A stretch of 64,000 nt of DNA, from the NCBI GenBank assembly GCA_958496175.1, contig OY292276.1:27546001-27610000 (forward strand), given 5' to 3'. The position numbers and the translations under genes are program-made. Positions 12,970 to 26,142 of this stretch are shown piece after piece (the first letter of the stretch is position 1; each line of letters begins with the position of its first letter). Below the pieces are notes generated by a model that had not been told where the DNA came from, made no database searches, and saw only the letters and a list, made by a program, of their open reading frames with translations. The DNA comes from Sisyra terminalis (Eukaryota; Arthropoda; Insecta; Neuroptera; Sisyridae).

Positions 12970-14037
12970 ATGACTATGATAGCTATACAGGAAATTTTTA
13001 TTTTCAAGGAATCTTCATTTCTATGAAGCCCAGATTTTGATTTTTCGTCAAATTTTTTGTTTTGCTACAAATAAAGAAAGAAAAATATGTTTTTTTAATA
13101 TTATGTAGGTAGTTGACATTCGCTTTTATTTGTTGTTGGTGCGCAAAAATAAGCCATGGTAAGAAAAAATAAAACTAATATAAGAATCATATATTGCAAA
13201 ATGTTTTAACATTAATAAATCGAAATAGAAATTAGAACTAAAATTAAAGGGAATTGTAAAAACATAGTTCTTTGTGTTAATATTACAAGAAAAAAATGAA
13301 TCAAAGGTGTTATAAACTTGCGTTAATTTTAAAAGTTTTTATTTTTGGTATGCAACGTAATGATGAAAATTCATTTATTTTTATTATTTACTTCTAAGCA
13401 ACACCTATTATAACAACACATAACATATTTATATAAAATTAATATTACATATATATAAAATATGCTTTGTCTCTTTCATACATGCTTGCTATGCTTGATA
13501 TTTAATTTAACGGTTTACTGGCGAAGATATTTTCGTTGATCTATTTTTATAAGACGAAATTCTTTGTTAATTCACGGATTTTATAGCTACCGATGCATAT
13601 AAGATATATACACATAAATCAAAGTCATTTAAATTTTTGAACTTGAAAGAAAAACGATGCCAAAAGTATCTATTTTATACATATAGTTTCAACCTTGGAC
13701 TATCTATTTATATTTTGGCAGTTAATTTGCAACGTTTAGTGGCTCATTCAAATTTTACAATTGCTCATAAAGCCTATTTATAGAGTTCAACCTTTCTGCG
13801 TTTAAATGTATGTTGTTATTATTTTATTTCGTTTTGGATTCTTTTTGATCTGCTGTCAGCAGTCGATTTAGAAGCTAATAGAATCTTTATTAGAAGATAC
13901 CAAAATTGAGTAAAATTTAAATCAAACTTAAGTACATTTTTTATTTCAGAGTTAGTATTATTCATTGTTATAAAAAAAGATAAATTAACATGTTAATAGT
14001 AGCGGACGAGTTCGGTAATTCATATTTTTTTATGTTT
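12970..14037. other. intergenic, no gene seen
   Basis: AT-rich DNA with no coding or repeat structure that I can support. Confidence 0.4.
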
Positions 14038-14203
14038 TGCCTACTGGTGGCCGAGTAGTCAAGGTAGTCACTCCAAAACTGGTAGGGGCTAAGTTTGGAT
14101 TTTGTATCGAACAAATTTTCGATATTTTCATGATTTACCGAATTTTGTTATCCCTAGTCACTAAAAGATTTAGTAGTTATAAGGCGATGGTATATAACAA
14201 TCA
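14038..14203 (+). repeat. tRNA-derived SINE, copy C
   Basis: It keeps the A-box-like TGGCCGAGTAG near 14047 and the body up to ttataaggcgatggtatata. The B-box region is damaged (TTTGGATTTTG in place of TTCGAATC). Immediately after its tail lies a perfect 42-bp palindrome (14204-14245). Confidence 0.75.
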
Positions 14204-14245
14204 AAAAATAATCATTGTTTCAAATTTGAAACAATGATTATTTTT
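14204..14245. repeat. perfect 42-bp palindrome
   Basis: Two 21-bp arms, centred between 14224 and 14225, are exact reverse complements with no spacer (centre CAAATTTG). The palindrome directly abuts the 3' tail of SINE copy C. It may have arisen by fold-back synthesis at a nick or by replication slippage. No regulatory role can be shown. Confidence 0.85.
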
Positions 14246-16439
14246 CACACAAGCAAAAATTACTTACTTTTAAACGATATTACTTACATATCTCTATCAT
14301 TGTTATATGAGTATTTAAAACCTTTACACATGCAGGAATTTAAGGGTGAAAAAACTATAAGTACTATTTACAAATCTAAGCATACGATAGAAGCTAAAAC
14401 AAAGTATAAAGAAATCGTAGATAATATAGGTTGAAACCTTACAATATTTTCATTTGTATAATTTCTTATCGTAGAAAACAAAATTATTTTTCTAAAAAAT
14501 AAATTTTATTTAGTATCTAACCCTATTTACATTTTTTTAATTTCTAAATTGAATAAGAGTTTGATAGTCTTGAAAAATTTTATTATGAAAGAAGAAAGAT
14601 ACTAAAGATACTTAAAAAAAACTAAGAAATAAACACTGATTTATTGTTTAAGATAGTTTTCAATCAATTCCTTAGTATTTATAAATCTAAGTACAGCACT
14701 ATATTAGTTTTAGGGAAATCCAATAATAAATAATGCTCAAATTACAATTAGTGGTTATATTCGTTAAGATATCACATTTCAATATAGTTTCCTCAATTTT
14801 ATCTTCTTTTTATTTGTGTTTCAATATTATTTGACACTTTTCGGTAAAAGTAAGATAATTTATATATCTTAATTCTGTTAGTTAAATTCTATGAAACTTA
14901 AAATACTTATTGTTGTAATAGATAAAAATATCAATGTGATTATATTATATAAATATTGTACAAAAATAAGAAAGATTTTATCTGAAAAAAATATAAAAAA
15001 ATCCTTAGTTTAGCTACTTAATTTTGTCCTTAAAATCAGGGGTGAACTGGCATAAGGCATTCACTGTAATCACCTAAGAAAAAAAAATTTTTACGGAACA
15101 TATTCTTGCAAAAGAACTTAAAGTTTCATTTAAAAATCATCGTTATTTCAGAGAAAGAGAGCTTTCTTTAAATTTTAAGACAGCATCCTAAATTTTCCTG
15201 GCTTATCTTGAATTTAAGTATATCATTAGTAAAAATGAATGCATGGTTATTTGGTTATTGCAAAGCTTGGTAGTTGGTTTTTTTTTCTGTTTATTGGCAA
15301 TCGGACGAATTAACTTAAATATCAATTGTCCCAAATGTTCAAAATTTCTGATACGAGATGAAAAAGCAACAACCAATGCTTAGTAACCCTATTAAACTGT
15401 AGTAAGATAATAAAATAACCAAAAACGATGATAAAGAAAATTGTATGTTTGATTTTTAAAGTTGTACTTCTTTAGGCGCGTCTTGAGAGGGAAAAAAGTA
15501 AGGTTTAAACTTTCACTTTCCTAAAATACACAGGTAGCCTCATGGGCTCACAACTAATCAGAATGTTTAGGAAATTGATAAAAGTAATTCAAATTTTTAA
15601 TTGTTGGTGGCACAACAATATATTAAAATATATCAATATATCAATTGAAGTCGCACTTATTTATTTCTTTAAACTTTTCAAAGCCCAAGTGTTACTATGA
15701 TTACAATGTCTCAATGGTTAAAACTAAAATACCATTTGTATCAATATTCCAATATTATTGTGCCAATATTTTAATATATCCTGCCGCTATGCGGCCACTT
15801 TAAAAATATATATAAGTTAACAAAACAATGTTATGAAAAAAATATTTAGTAATTAAATAGAAAAATAAGAGAAAAGAGAAAAGAGAAAATATATACATCG
15901 TTATAATTTTCCTGGTTGAAATGCATCTTCTTAATTTATTTTGTCTTCGTCTACGTAATAATAATAATAATAATAATATAATATAATAATATATGATAAT
16001 AATGCCGTCTACTAATGCATTCTGCTAATAAGACCCAATACCAGAATTTTTATATTTTTTGTAATTTTATTTTTGGAACTAAATATTTTTTGTGCATTAC
16101 TTGTATGTGTTATTCGCTATGTCCAACTGTAAATATACCTTGAAAAATAAATGGTGTTTGCCGCCCGACCGACATTCTAAAATATGTTCTTGGGAGCAAA
16201 AGGGTTGGGAATCCCTGCAATACGTAAATATATTCAGATTTCAGGTGAAAACATTTTTTAATTCTAATGGAACAACTTGTGTTATTTACAAACCTTGAGG
16301 AAAACAAATTAGCGTTACGATTTTAGAAACGAAAATTGGTTACGATTTTTAGTTTCCTCCTTCCTAGCGATTATTGTTTTAAATTTTAACGATTTTTTTT
16401 AACTTATACCTAACTGATTTAAAATAATAATTAAATATT
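14246..16439. other. intergenic, with a short AAT microsatellite
   Basis: No gene seen. An imperfect (AAT)n run occupies 15956-16012. A short motif (ttgtacttctttaggcgc, near 15461-15480) recurs near 48320-48345 and may mark another low-copy repeat. Around 15600-15790 AT-rich caatattatt-type words occur in both orientations, too loosely to call an element. Confidence 0.4.
15956..16012. repeat. (AAT)n microsatellite
   Basis: Imperfect tandem trinucleotide AAT/ATA with interruptions (ataat, atatg). It has no coding context. Confidence 0.85.
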
Positions 16440-16546
16440 TCGATCCTCGTATCGACCAAATTTTTGATATTTCTCGATTACGGATTTTTATTAACCCTAG
16501 AGCCGCTGAAGACCCTAGTAGTTATAAAGTGATGGAAATAACAATA
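16440..16546 (+). repeat. tRNA-derived SINE, copy D (5'-truncated)
   Basis: It starts inside the B-box region (GATCCTCGTATCGACC) and keeps the whole body, including the gctgaagaccctagtagtta block. 5' truncation is the usual result of incomplete target-primed reverse transcription. Confidence 0.75.
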
Positions 16547-16717
16547 TATAAAAAATATTTTATAATTATCATCAAGCAAATTCTCTTAAAAGTTAACAAT
16601 TCTCTTAAAACTTTTTTTAGAAAACAAGAACAGTTAAAATTTATTCCTTAAAAAACTAGATTTTTAAAAGGAAGTATTATTTCTTACGTGCGTTCATAAA
16701 TACACACAATTTTTTTT

Positions 16718-16994
16718 CAGGGGTGGTCATCCCACGCTACGCGGGTTACATGAGGTACTTCGATCATTTTTCCGATTCGTAAAATTCATCATACTTTTCC
16801 AAATATATGAATTTTAAAATGGCCAAAGTGGTAAAAACCAATATATTAAAAACACCTACACTCTACAATGTATGTAAATCTAATATGGGGATATATAATA
16901 GATATTTATATATGAAGAATAATATATATAAAAATATGGAATTTCGTTGCACTTCCAAAGTGATCCGCAATATCATTTGGATTTATCACCCCTA
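16718..16994. mobile_element. hAT-like MITE of the CAGGGRTGGCCA family
   Basis: The left end CAGGGGTGGTCATCCC and the right end GGATTTATCACCCCTA are imperfect inverted repeats. The interior matches the copy at 33746-33987 over most of its length: a ccaaagtggt block, a tgtaaatctaatatgggg-like block and a ttccaaagtgayccgcaa block. The target duplication has decayed. A 62-codon open frame inside it is not a gene. Confidence 0.7.
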
Positions 16995-17199
16995 ATTGGA
17001 TGGAGAAGGAATCTCCATTTTTGAAATTGTATTAATACCTTAGTTCGATTCTGCTTAAAACTAACTCTTTGTATTATATTAATTTAATAACTAAATCCGT
17101 TAATATTACCTAATTAAATTTCATTGAAAAATACAACTCTGTAGTACATCGGTTCCCCGAAAAAAAATCAAATTTGAATGAATTTGCTCATTTTCTTTA

Positions 17200-17760
17200 A
17201 GGGGCTATGTCTAGTTGCAAGTCTAAAAAAACGTGTTTTTTTCTGGAATGTTTTGTGAAGAGGCGTTTTATCATATAAATACATCAAAAACATGTACATT
17301 TAGATTTACTACACTTTAAGATTTAGTTTTTCGTTTTTAAAAATATTGAATTTCTTTTTTTCCTGTAAACGATCTCCTCGAGGGTTTCCACCAAAAGGCG
17401 CCTAGTGGTGAGGAATATATATCTGGTGCAAACTATCTGAAATCAAAAAAACCGGACGATTTATTTTTAAGACTAATGAATACAAGTAATGAACGAAGAA
17501 ATAGCCAAAATTTTAATTTTTAACAAAATGGCGCCTTTTCCAAAAAAAAACCGTTTTTTTTGAAAAAATTCACACTTTAAAGTGGCTTGAAATAATAGGA
17601 GTTATTGTCCAAAATCTTATTCCTTCGTCCATTACCTGAGGAAAGTATCTAAGAAGATTGTGTATAAATTTGAAGATGATCGGTTCAACCGTTTTGGAAA
17701 TTTTTTTCGAGAAAAACCCTGTTTCGAGAAAAATGTGTTTAAAGTTTTAAAGGACATTTC
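17200..17760. repeat. probable dispersed repeat, unclassified
   Basis: The stretch ends with a motif close to 'aaatttgaagatgatcggtt caaccgttttgg' (17666-17697) followed by cgagaaaaaccctgtttcgagaaaaa. A weaker form of the motif (cggtccagccgtttcgga) recurs at 60803-60822. From memory, sequences like this recur in many insect genomes, but the element type is unclear to me. The overlapping 73-codon frame is not a gene. Confidence 0.3.
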
Positions 17761-20700
17761 ACTTAGTTTATTTTTATTCTACTTACCACAAGTCATCAAA
17801 AGCCACAAGAGTTTACGATACGAGGGTTATACAGGATTATACGAGGGTTATATATATTTATCATACAGTATTACAATTTGAAAATCAAGTCCACGTTGTA
17901 ATGGTGTGTCAAACTATACTGGTCCACTGCACGTTTTATACTGTAACATATTCATTTATGAATATGCAAACACTGAAATACAGTTTTACTTTTACCAACT
18001 TCAAATTTTTAGAAAATATACTTAATTATATATGTACATTCGAAAAATGGAACAAAAAAAAATCGGTTTTTTGAAAATTCTAACGAGGTATAATCCCTTA
18101 AATTTTATTCAGATAATTTAGTTTAAATTTGAATTTTGTTCAACTTTGATTAAAGATTTTTAAATGTTTGATAATATTGCCTCTTTATTCAAATTTAACT
18201 AATTTCCTCTTTTCTATTTATTACTCATAAGTTGATTACTTACTCACAAGTATTAATTAATTCTTATGTTATTATTCGCAATTATATAGACATACCTATA
18301 CAATAAAGCGATTATATTGATACACTTATATTCGACAGAGATCCTCATTCGTCGCTGAAATTTTGGCACCCATGTTACATTTTTAATCACGTGACCGCAT
18401 TAATCGTTAAAAACCAGCGACTAGCGATTGCATGAAAATGCACCATAAGTCTATTTAAAAAAAATAATGCAATTAATAAAATGTACGACATTCTTTCTTC
18501 CAAGTAACTCTCTTATGTGATTGAACTTCATTTCATTTAGGATTGTTTCACATGTTCGTTGGATGCTGAAAACATAAAATAATAAAAGTGAAATGAAACA
18601 AAGAAATGTGTGAATCACTTATTTGAGATATAAATTAAAGACAAAATGAAAGTATGAGTTGCAGTACCGGAAAGACGTTAGAAAATAAATTTATGGTGTT
18701 TCACTCATTATAGCGTTTTCAATCTCTTTATTAGAACTCATTCTTCATTATTGGAAGCCTAAAACAATTTCGAGGGTCGATCTTGAAGACAACATGCAAG
18801 AGAAAATAAAACGCCAACGACAACCAATGATATTATTGTGACATAAGAATTATTTATGATAACAATAAAACCGCCTCAGTAAAGATTCCCACACTCTCAA
18901 ATCCATATGCATTATAACGTGCATTTATACAATGAATACTTTTTTTATACACATTTGAGAGTTGATCTCAACATTCGTGCATTTTCAATGTACAGAGATG
19001 ACAACATCTCGAGAACCAATTTCACTTTGTTTCCGTCTTGTTCGTAATAATTCAAATTATTATTTTTAATTGTTTTAGAGCAATGAGTGGGAAAATTAAC
19101 ATTTGTATTATATTGTTATAATTGCGTTTGAAGAACAAACTTAGCGACGGTGTGATAAATACCATCATTGTTATTTTCAGAAACCACAGAATTAAGTCAC
19201 TATTTTTACTTTCAACCGAGTTTTTATTTTATTTTTATTAAGTTACTTTTGTAATTACAGAAGCAAAACTGAAATTATTATCTAAAAATTACTATTAAAC
19301 TGTTATATCTTCAATGGTCTAGATATTCAACCCTTTTCATGGATTGAGTTTACATTGTTCTTTTGTACTATTCGATATTTTTGTTTTTTATTTAAATTTA
19401 TTTCAAATCCCTTCATTTTCTTGGTCAATAGCGACTATAGAATAATATTATTTAATTGGTAAGTGTCCTTTGACGCTACGCGATTTGGTGGCCAAAATTA
19501 TAACTATTTCAACGGTGTTTATTACATTTTATATTTTAAGTTATCCAAAAATTGTAATCAGTTAATGACGTTCTCAATTTATTGAATTTTCCCAAAAGTG
19601 TAGAAACTTTGTGGAAGGACAGAAAATAACTATGAAAATATTAAATATAATAAATTTACTAAATATAGCATCAAATTTGAACTTCTTGCACGTAAAACTG
19701 ATCACAAGAAATTAGGGTTTAGATTGTTCCTCATAGATTGAATACTTTCCCGGTGGAATATTATTTGAAAATGATAAACCGATGAATCATCGGCGAAATA
19801 AAACAGAGACTATTGTAATCACGATTCAAAACATTATAAAAGATTTAGAACTAAAAATTTGGTTCTTAAATAAAATCATGCTTACTTTGCCCAAATACAA
19901 TTGAAAATGGTCCTATAATAAAAAAACCATTTTGTGTTATTTGCATCATTTGAAAATATTTATATATTATTTTTTTATTATAGTCTAATCATTGCTATTT
20001 TCTTTTGTATAAAGTTTCTACACTTCGGGTAGATTCAATAAATTTAAAAACGCCATTTACTGATTAAAACATTTTGAATAAGTTAAATAACCAAATTATA
20101 CAATTTCAAAATAAATTAAAATATAATACGATATAAACATAAGTTAAACGATTAATACAATTTTAAAAGATTTATTAATGTTTTTTTTCAACTTTTTATT
20201 TGATAGGAATTGTACCTACCTTAGTCCAACTTTACAAAATAACAAAGCACATTCCTCTGACCATTGTCACGAAGAAATACTTGTGGCAGAAATCTTATCA
20301 ACTAAATTTAACTTATACAAAAAAAAAACAAAGTCAAAACATAAAATTTAAAACTATATACCTAACATTTAGTACCGTTAAAATTCATAGTATTACAATA
20401 AAGCATTTATGTGCCCTCTTTTTAATATCTTGTGGGAAGTTCATTCAGTGTTTCTGGGGCCAACTTGTTTGGGTGTTCTTCCACCCTTTTTATATACCGA
20501 AATTTAAGGTCCTTAATCTCCAATTTTCAACCTCTTCTGGAGAGCGTAAACTCCTCAATAAACACATGATAATTTTTGATCTTCAACCACTAATAGCTAC
20601 TCTTTTAAGCAATCGCCACAAATTGGAAGTTTTATAAAATTTTCCCGAACCCATTTTTCAATAATTTATGCAATGAAGAAAATATTCAACTTAAATGGTT

Positions 20701-21830
20701 ACTTTATTAATATATATCTGTATAAAAATACTACAATTATATACAAACACTACAAAATTACAAAATTGTTTTTAAAAATTGACACTATTACTAATTTAAC
20801 GTTAAGTACCTACCATAATAGGTCTACGAAAAAAATATCCCAGAACCAAATTAAAAATAAAGAAAATAATAAGCCGCTAATAACAAATTAATGAATGTAT
20901 TTTTGCAATAATTTAATCATTCTTCTTCCGTAAAGAGAAGAAAAAAAATATATAATGGCATTGTTACAAATAAAAAGTAATGAAAAAGAGGAACCGTTGA
21001 TTAAACTCGATTTTATAAATCTAGGTAGGTACATAGAAAATATTCATTGTTAAGTATAAAAACGTAACTGTTATTTTTGAAATAACAATTTTTATAAAAA
21101 ATATTATAAATAAGAAATGAATAGAAGAAGATTGAACTTCTTTTATACAGTAAAAAACTAAAACTGCACATCAACGGTGTGAAATATAGTTTGCAGGTAG
21201 CTACATAATACAACATAGATACTTGGTGATATATTGATATAAGGCACTGTTATTATAAAAATATCGATTCAAGAACAATTTATACTTTTTCACATATGTA
21301 CGAGTGTACGTGTGCTAAATTTCATTTTTGTTTTCAGTTAATGTCTCAAAACTATTACTTCAAATAATTTTTGCAAGGTATTGAAAAATGAAGAACGAAA
21401 TTTATTATTTTTGAACGGTTGTATTGAGTAATTGTTGTAATTAAGATTATATATACCATTCATAATTATAGTTTTGATTCTGAAACTGTTACATGTTATT
21501 AAAAAGTGATATAGTCAATTTCATTACTATTTTTCGATTTAAATCGTTTTATTTTTCTCAATTTACTACTACCTATTGCCTACTACCGAACCGATAAAGC
21601 TCGGATAAAGCCCAGCTTCCATTTGATGCTCCGATAACAATTTTTTGAAAACAATGAATGATATTTGCCCACTAGAAGGAAGAGAAACTTTAGGATAAGT
21701 GACCAATCTACCTAGAATATAAATTATGTTCCCTCAGTCTCCAATAATAAAAACTGGAGAAGAAGACCTTATCGTGTGAATAAGAGAAATAATAAAAAGA
21801 AAACTAAAATTGTAAATAGGAGAAGGTAGT
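17761..21830. other. intergenic, no gene seen
   Basis: AT-rich, with no supportable gene. The 145-codon plus frame at 20200-20637 has a biased, hydrophobic and lysine-rich composition and no family features. Its complement at 20410-20600 is slightly GC-richer and reads like a broken protein fragment interrupted by stops. I could not identify it. Confidence 0.35.
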
Positions 21831-22377
21831 ACAAGATGATCCCCTTAATCGGGAATCGCTGTAAAATATATATTCTTCAAGGTAAACTAAAAATAAAAGC
21901 GATTACTGCTAGTATATTTATCTATCCAACTTTCATAATACTCAAAACCAGAAAATAATTGAGGTTTCATTGAAATATTTCCTTTTCTTTAAAACCTTAC
22001 AAAGTGATCATCTTGTACACTCCTATGGGCAAGATGATCCCCTAGGTAGAGTTCGCTAACAAAACTTACTAGCACGTGACTATATTCACGTGACCCAAAT
22101 ACTAAAATTAAGCATAATAAAAAACCTCAAATGCAAACAGTAATTACATTTAGCATTGTTTGAATAAAACTAATATAAACTCAAAGTCATGTATACCTTA
22201 GATCAGTCATGCACAATTTTTATGTTTTTTTTCGTCAAAATCGATGTATTACTCACGTCTCCATTACGATTTTATTGACGCGGGGGTGGGGGATAGGAGT
22301 GTTTTGGGGTGTCCAGAGAAATAAACTAGATAGCATTAGTAGTTTCAGCACATTCGCAAAGGATCATCTTACCCCAA
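21831..22377. repeat. repeat cluster with AAGATGATCC termini
   Basis: The motif TACAAGATGATCCCC at 21832 is answered by its inverse GATCATCTTGTAC at about 22006-22018. A second pair, GGGCAAGATGATCCCC (22027) and GGATCATCTTACCCC (about 22363), lies just downstream. Adjacent or nested TIR elements of one pogo-like family would give this pattern, but the TSDs are not clear. No transposase was seen. Confidence 0.5.
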
Positions 22378-22593
22378 GGGATCAATTCATATTACTTTCC
22401 CCTATAAAGTTTAACTGAGCTATTCTCACTACTACACTCTTATCTGGTAAGCATAGTTCGCCTTGTTCCAATACATATACTTATTCAACTATGACGTCAA
22501 TCGCTGTGATTGGTGATCATTTTATGGTGAATTGCCGTATTTCGTAGTGTTATTTTATAGAAATCATTATCAACCTCACTACTAATAAAAAAT

Positions 22594-22818
22594 GGCTCAA
22601 GTGTACTTTAGCACACCCACAATCTGGCAACGTTACATTTTCGACTTTGTTTTTAATTTAATTCGCGATATTTTTGTTAATTCAATTGTAATATGGTATA
22701 ATTCTTTCTTTTGTGGCTAAATTTTCATTATGGACCGATTTAATCGCGAATTAAATTAAAAACAAAGTCGAAAATGCAACGTTGCCAGATTGTGGGTGTG
22801 CTAAAGTACACTTGAGCC
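22594..22818. mobile_element. foldback element with nearly perfect 80-bp arms
   Basis: The left arm (22594-about 22672) starts GGCTCAAGTGTACTTTAGCA. The right arm is its reverse complement, ending at 22818, with about one mismatch over 70-80 bp. The loop is only about 65-70 bp. The near-identity of the arms implies a young insertion or recent gene conversion. Inner-arm words such as tttttaatttaattcg recur at 26613-26632 and 40988-41003 inside other elements. Confidence 0.85.
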
Positions 22819-24474
22819 TAAAGAATAAAATAAATACGACATTTTAGTGGTTTTTAGTAACCGTCATTATGTACATTGAAATCTTTTCCAAAATATTTGC
22901 AACTCTTTCTAACTTAACTATAATTATTTGAACTCCAGTGTGCTTTAGAGAATTTGTTTGGAACATTGCAAGATATTAAATTTATTCAAAGAAAATTATC
23001 CAAAATTAACTTCAAAGTATTATTGTTAATAGTGCTTTCGAAACTTTTAGATATATTAAAATTGTTGGTATAATAAATTTCATGTTGAAATATTTTTTTT
23101 TCACAAAAGAAAGAATATTAAGTAGAGGAACTTCTAACAGAAAATATTTTGTCAACGTATAATGCCAGAGAAAATAAATTCGCTGCCATGTGTACTTTTC
23201 CACACGCGAACGAAGAAACAACTCTAATACCAACACCAAAAGACTTTTTTTTAAATCTACTTTTTTAATCATTGCAAATCTCTGGATTTAGTTACACGAT
23301 CTCCGGATTTTCTATAATTTAAAGTTGGTAACCCTAGATCCTAAATATCTGTTCGTTTCGGAGACTAGAATTCAAATGTAAGCCTTTTTTCCTGCAATTC
23401 AAATGATGCGATGAACTAAAACATTCGATACGTTAATGACATCTGAAAAGAAAATAACGTAAGAAAACCGTCATATAAACGCACGTATAGTTGTACTGTA
23501 CATTTTCTATATTTAAAGTCAACATCTGATGGTGTACGTTACATCCATAATTCCAATATGGGCATTTAATTCAACTTTTAACGGAAATTGAATCTCGCTT
23601 TATTCTTAATATGACGATTAACAGTACATTCACTTAATTTGTATTCAACGGGCACGTTTTACGTCTTAGTTTTTATAATTAATATTTTGCACGTATTCTT
23701 CGTTATTATTTAATTTTAACCAAGCGTAAATAAATGACTCTAAAATACGAAAACCATTACTACAGCTCGAAAAAAGTTATCTTATTGTCTTATAGAAATC
23801 TGCGTTCAACGTTCAAATGGAATAATTTAACCGTTGAATTCTTGTCGAAATGATCATGAATGATGTTAACACTAAAATTTCTATTCTTTGTGGTTTTTAC
23901 TTATTGTAATTATTGATTGTTAGAAATTACAATTGAAACTCCTTGTTTTGTTTTACAAAATTTCACTTAAAAATACATTTTCGACGTTGGTTTCGTCTAA
24001 ATGGCACAACGAATGATAGTCAAATATTGTTTCCAATCTCTTTTTTTTCTACTAGTAAAACAATGTTTTGCTCAAGAGCAAAAACATTTTAGAAGTATTT
24101 GTAATATAATTACAAGTACCTCTATTAATACACCTACTTCCATCTATTTAGTATTTCTTCTAATTGATTATTTACTTTTAACTTAAAAAAAACTAGTCTT
24201 TAATTGCGGATAAATTGGTAATAAATTTATTGTAAAATAAACAATTGAAGTAGCGGCTATGATTTTTCCTATTATATTTATGAGTAGATAGATATATTAT
24301 GAACTAGGTAATTATTCTTTACTTTTTTCGAGTAGAGACTATAAGGTTGCTTATTATGTATATCCACATTATAATAAACAGCCGGAATAATGAACAAATA
24401 CATTTTTGCATAAAATTTATAACTGATTGATGTTCAGAAAATTTTGATGTAGAACAGCTTAATTAGTTTTATAT
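22819..24474. other. intergenic, no gene seen
   Basis: AT-rich. The minus-strand 86-codon frame at 23012-23272 is low-complexity, and no feature can be supported. Confidence 0.35.
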
Positions 24475-25220
24475 CAGAGCTGTCAAAGATACTTTGAAAC
24501 ACTATACAGATTCTTAATAAGTTACTTTTTTAAAAAGTATTCAAAATTTTGGGTATTTAGTTACTCCTAAAAAAGGAACTTAAATACTTATTGTTAGTAT
24601 TTTTTAAGATACTAGAAAAATACTTTTTAGTTACTTTGTATACTATGTATGTAATTATTTTAGCAATGTATTAGGAAAATAAGGAAAAGTTCTTGGGTCA
24701 TCAGATAATGTATTTTTTATCTTTATAAATTTAGGAAAAAGGAAAGTTTGTATATCTAAACCACTGTAAACATAACACATTTAAAAAACAATATAAGAAT
24801 AATACAAGAAGTAAATATTGAATTTTAGAGAACTAAATATATTAAAACTCTAAATGAAATAGAAAAATATTTCAAAGCATCAAAACATGCCTACAGCTAA
24901 TTTGAGTAAAATGAAAATATAATAGTTAAAATTTGCAAAAAAATTACAAAATCAACAACATTTTGTACAACCAGGTAGTCAGGTACCCCATTTTATTATT
25001 TATTCCATACATTATTTATAATAACTTTTTGTATACTTAGTTACCAAAAAGTATCTAAGATAATGTTTTACTAAACAAGATACAGTTCTTTGTAAAAATT
25101 ATCTAAGATAATAGATACTTTTTGTCAAAAAATAAAGGAACAAAAATTTAGTTACTCAGATACTTTTAAGCAACTAAGTTACTACAAAGTAACTAAGATA
25201 CTTTTTTTCTGGTAGCTCTG
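24475..25220 (+). mobile_element. hAT-like element, CAGAGCTG family, copy 1
   Basis: A 746-bp copy. The left end CAGAGCTGTCAAAGATACTT is answered by an inverted right end ..GGTAGCTCTG, whose complement starts CAGAGCTACC. The subterminal regions are packed with aagtatc/gatactt and agttact words in both orientations, typical of transposase-binding arrays. The flanking 8-mers do not match, so the target duplication has decayed. It has no coding capacity. Relatives lie at 37662-38370 and 62035-62179. Confidence 0.7.
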
Positions 25221-26142
25221 TTTGAAACTAATAAAGTTAATAAATAGATCCAAATTTTAAGTGTACATTTTACTTCTAGAAATTATAATTTTGGTGCAGT
25301 GTTATGAAACGAATCAAAACTTTTTGATATGGAACGAAATTTATGTAATATCCCATTAAATTTTCACGAAGTGGTCATGAAATTGCAGGTACTATAAATC
25401 GTTCATCCCATGTGCTTTAATTCTAGTCTCATTTTAATGACTTTTTCTAAGTCGGATTATTGAAAAATTTATAACAACTTTTCTCTACTACATAGTCAAC
25501 CTACCTAGCATTGGTTGTTTACCTCAGTTGAATGACTAATTTTTCGAGTTCTATAGAATCGAGTGAATTAGTTTTATCATAAAAAATTCCGCTTTAAATG
25601 TTGACGTTCACAGTAGCTGAATCTATTTTATTACAATTTTAAGTTGTTTTCCTCAGATGCTTATAAAATATTTAAAAAAATGAATTGAATTTTAGATTGA
25701 AATTTGGTCAATCATCCCCGGTATCCCTTAATTATGATGCTCTTGCTCTACAGAATCAACCGGGATTTGAAATTATGCCAGCTTTGTAGTGTTCTAATCT
25801 TTGCAGTGTTCACATGTAATAGCTATAATTTTCAATGTTAATCACTAAAAAAATTATTGTACTAATTAGTGCTGAAATAATCCTAATTAAGTACCAAAAA
25901 TAAAAAATTGTTGCTTTCCAAAATCAATCGGATATTTGACTTAATTATACTAATTAGATGAATCAAAAACTTAGTCATGAATACCCGAATATCCGAGTTC
26001 ACGATTTTTGCACATGGATACTATTAACTTTATATCAAGGTAGGTAACAGAATTTCGACCTCAGGTTGATTTATTATAACATAGCATAATTTTTTTTACA
26101 TGTTGGCCCTTAAGCAGCACTTATTGGTTTCATTATATTTAA
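25221..26142. other. intergenic, no gene seen
   Basis: AT-rich DNA between two transposable elements. Nothing can be supported. Confidence 0.4.

Noticed and set aside
20410..20600. Minus-strand fragment resembling the end of a LINE reverse transcriptase (FPQDIKKRAHKC)
   Set aside because: The match to the usual LPxDIKxAxxxxxFK pattern is too short and is broken by stops, so it could be chance.
20200..20637. 145-codon open frame as a gene
   Set aside because: Biased Lys/Ile/Phe composition, no domain, no start or splice context. The opposite strand looks like a decayed fragment with stops.
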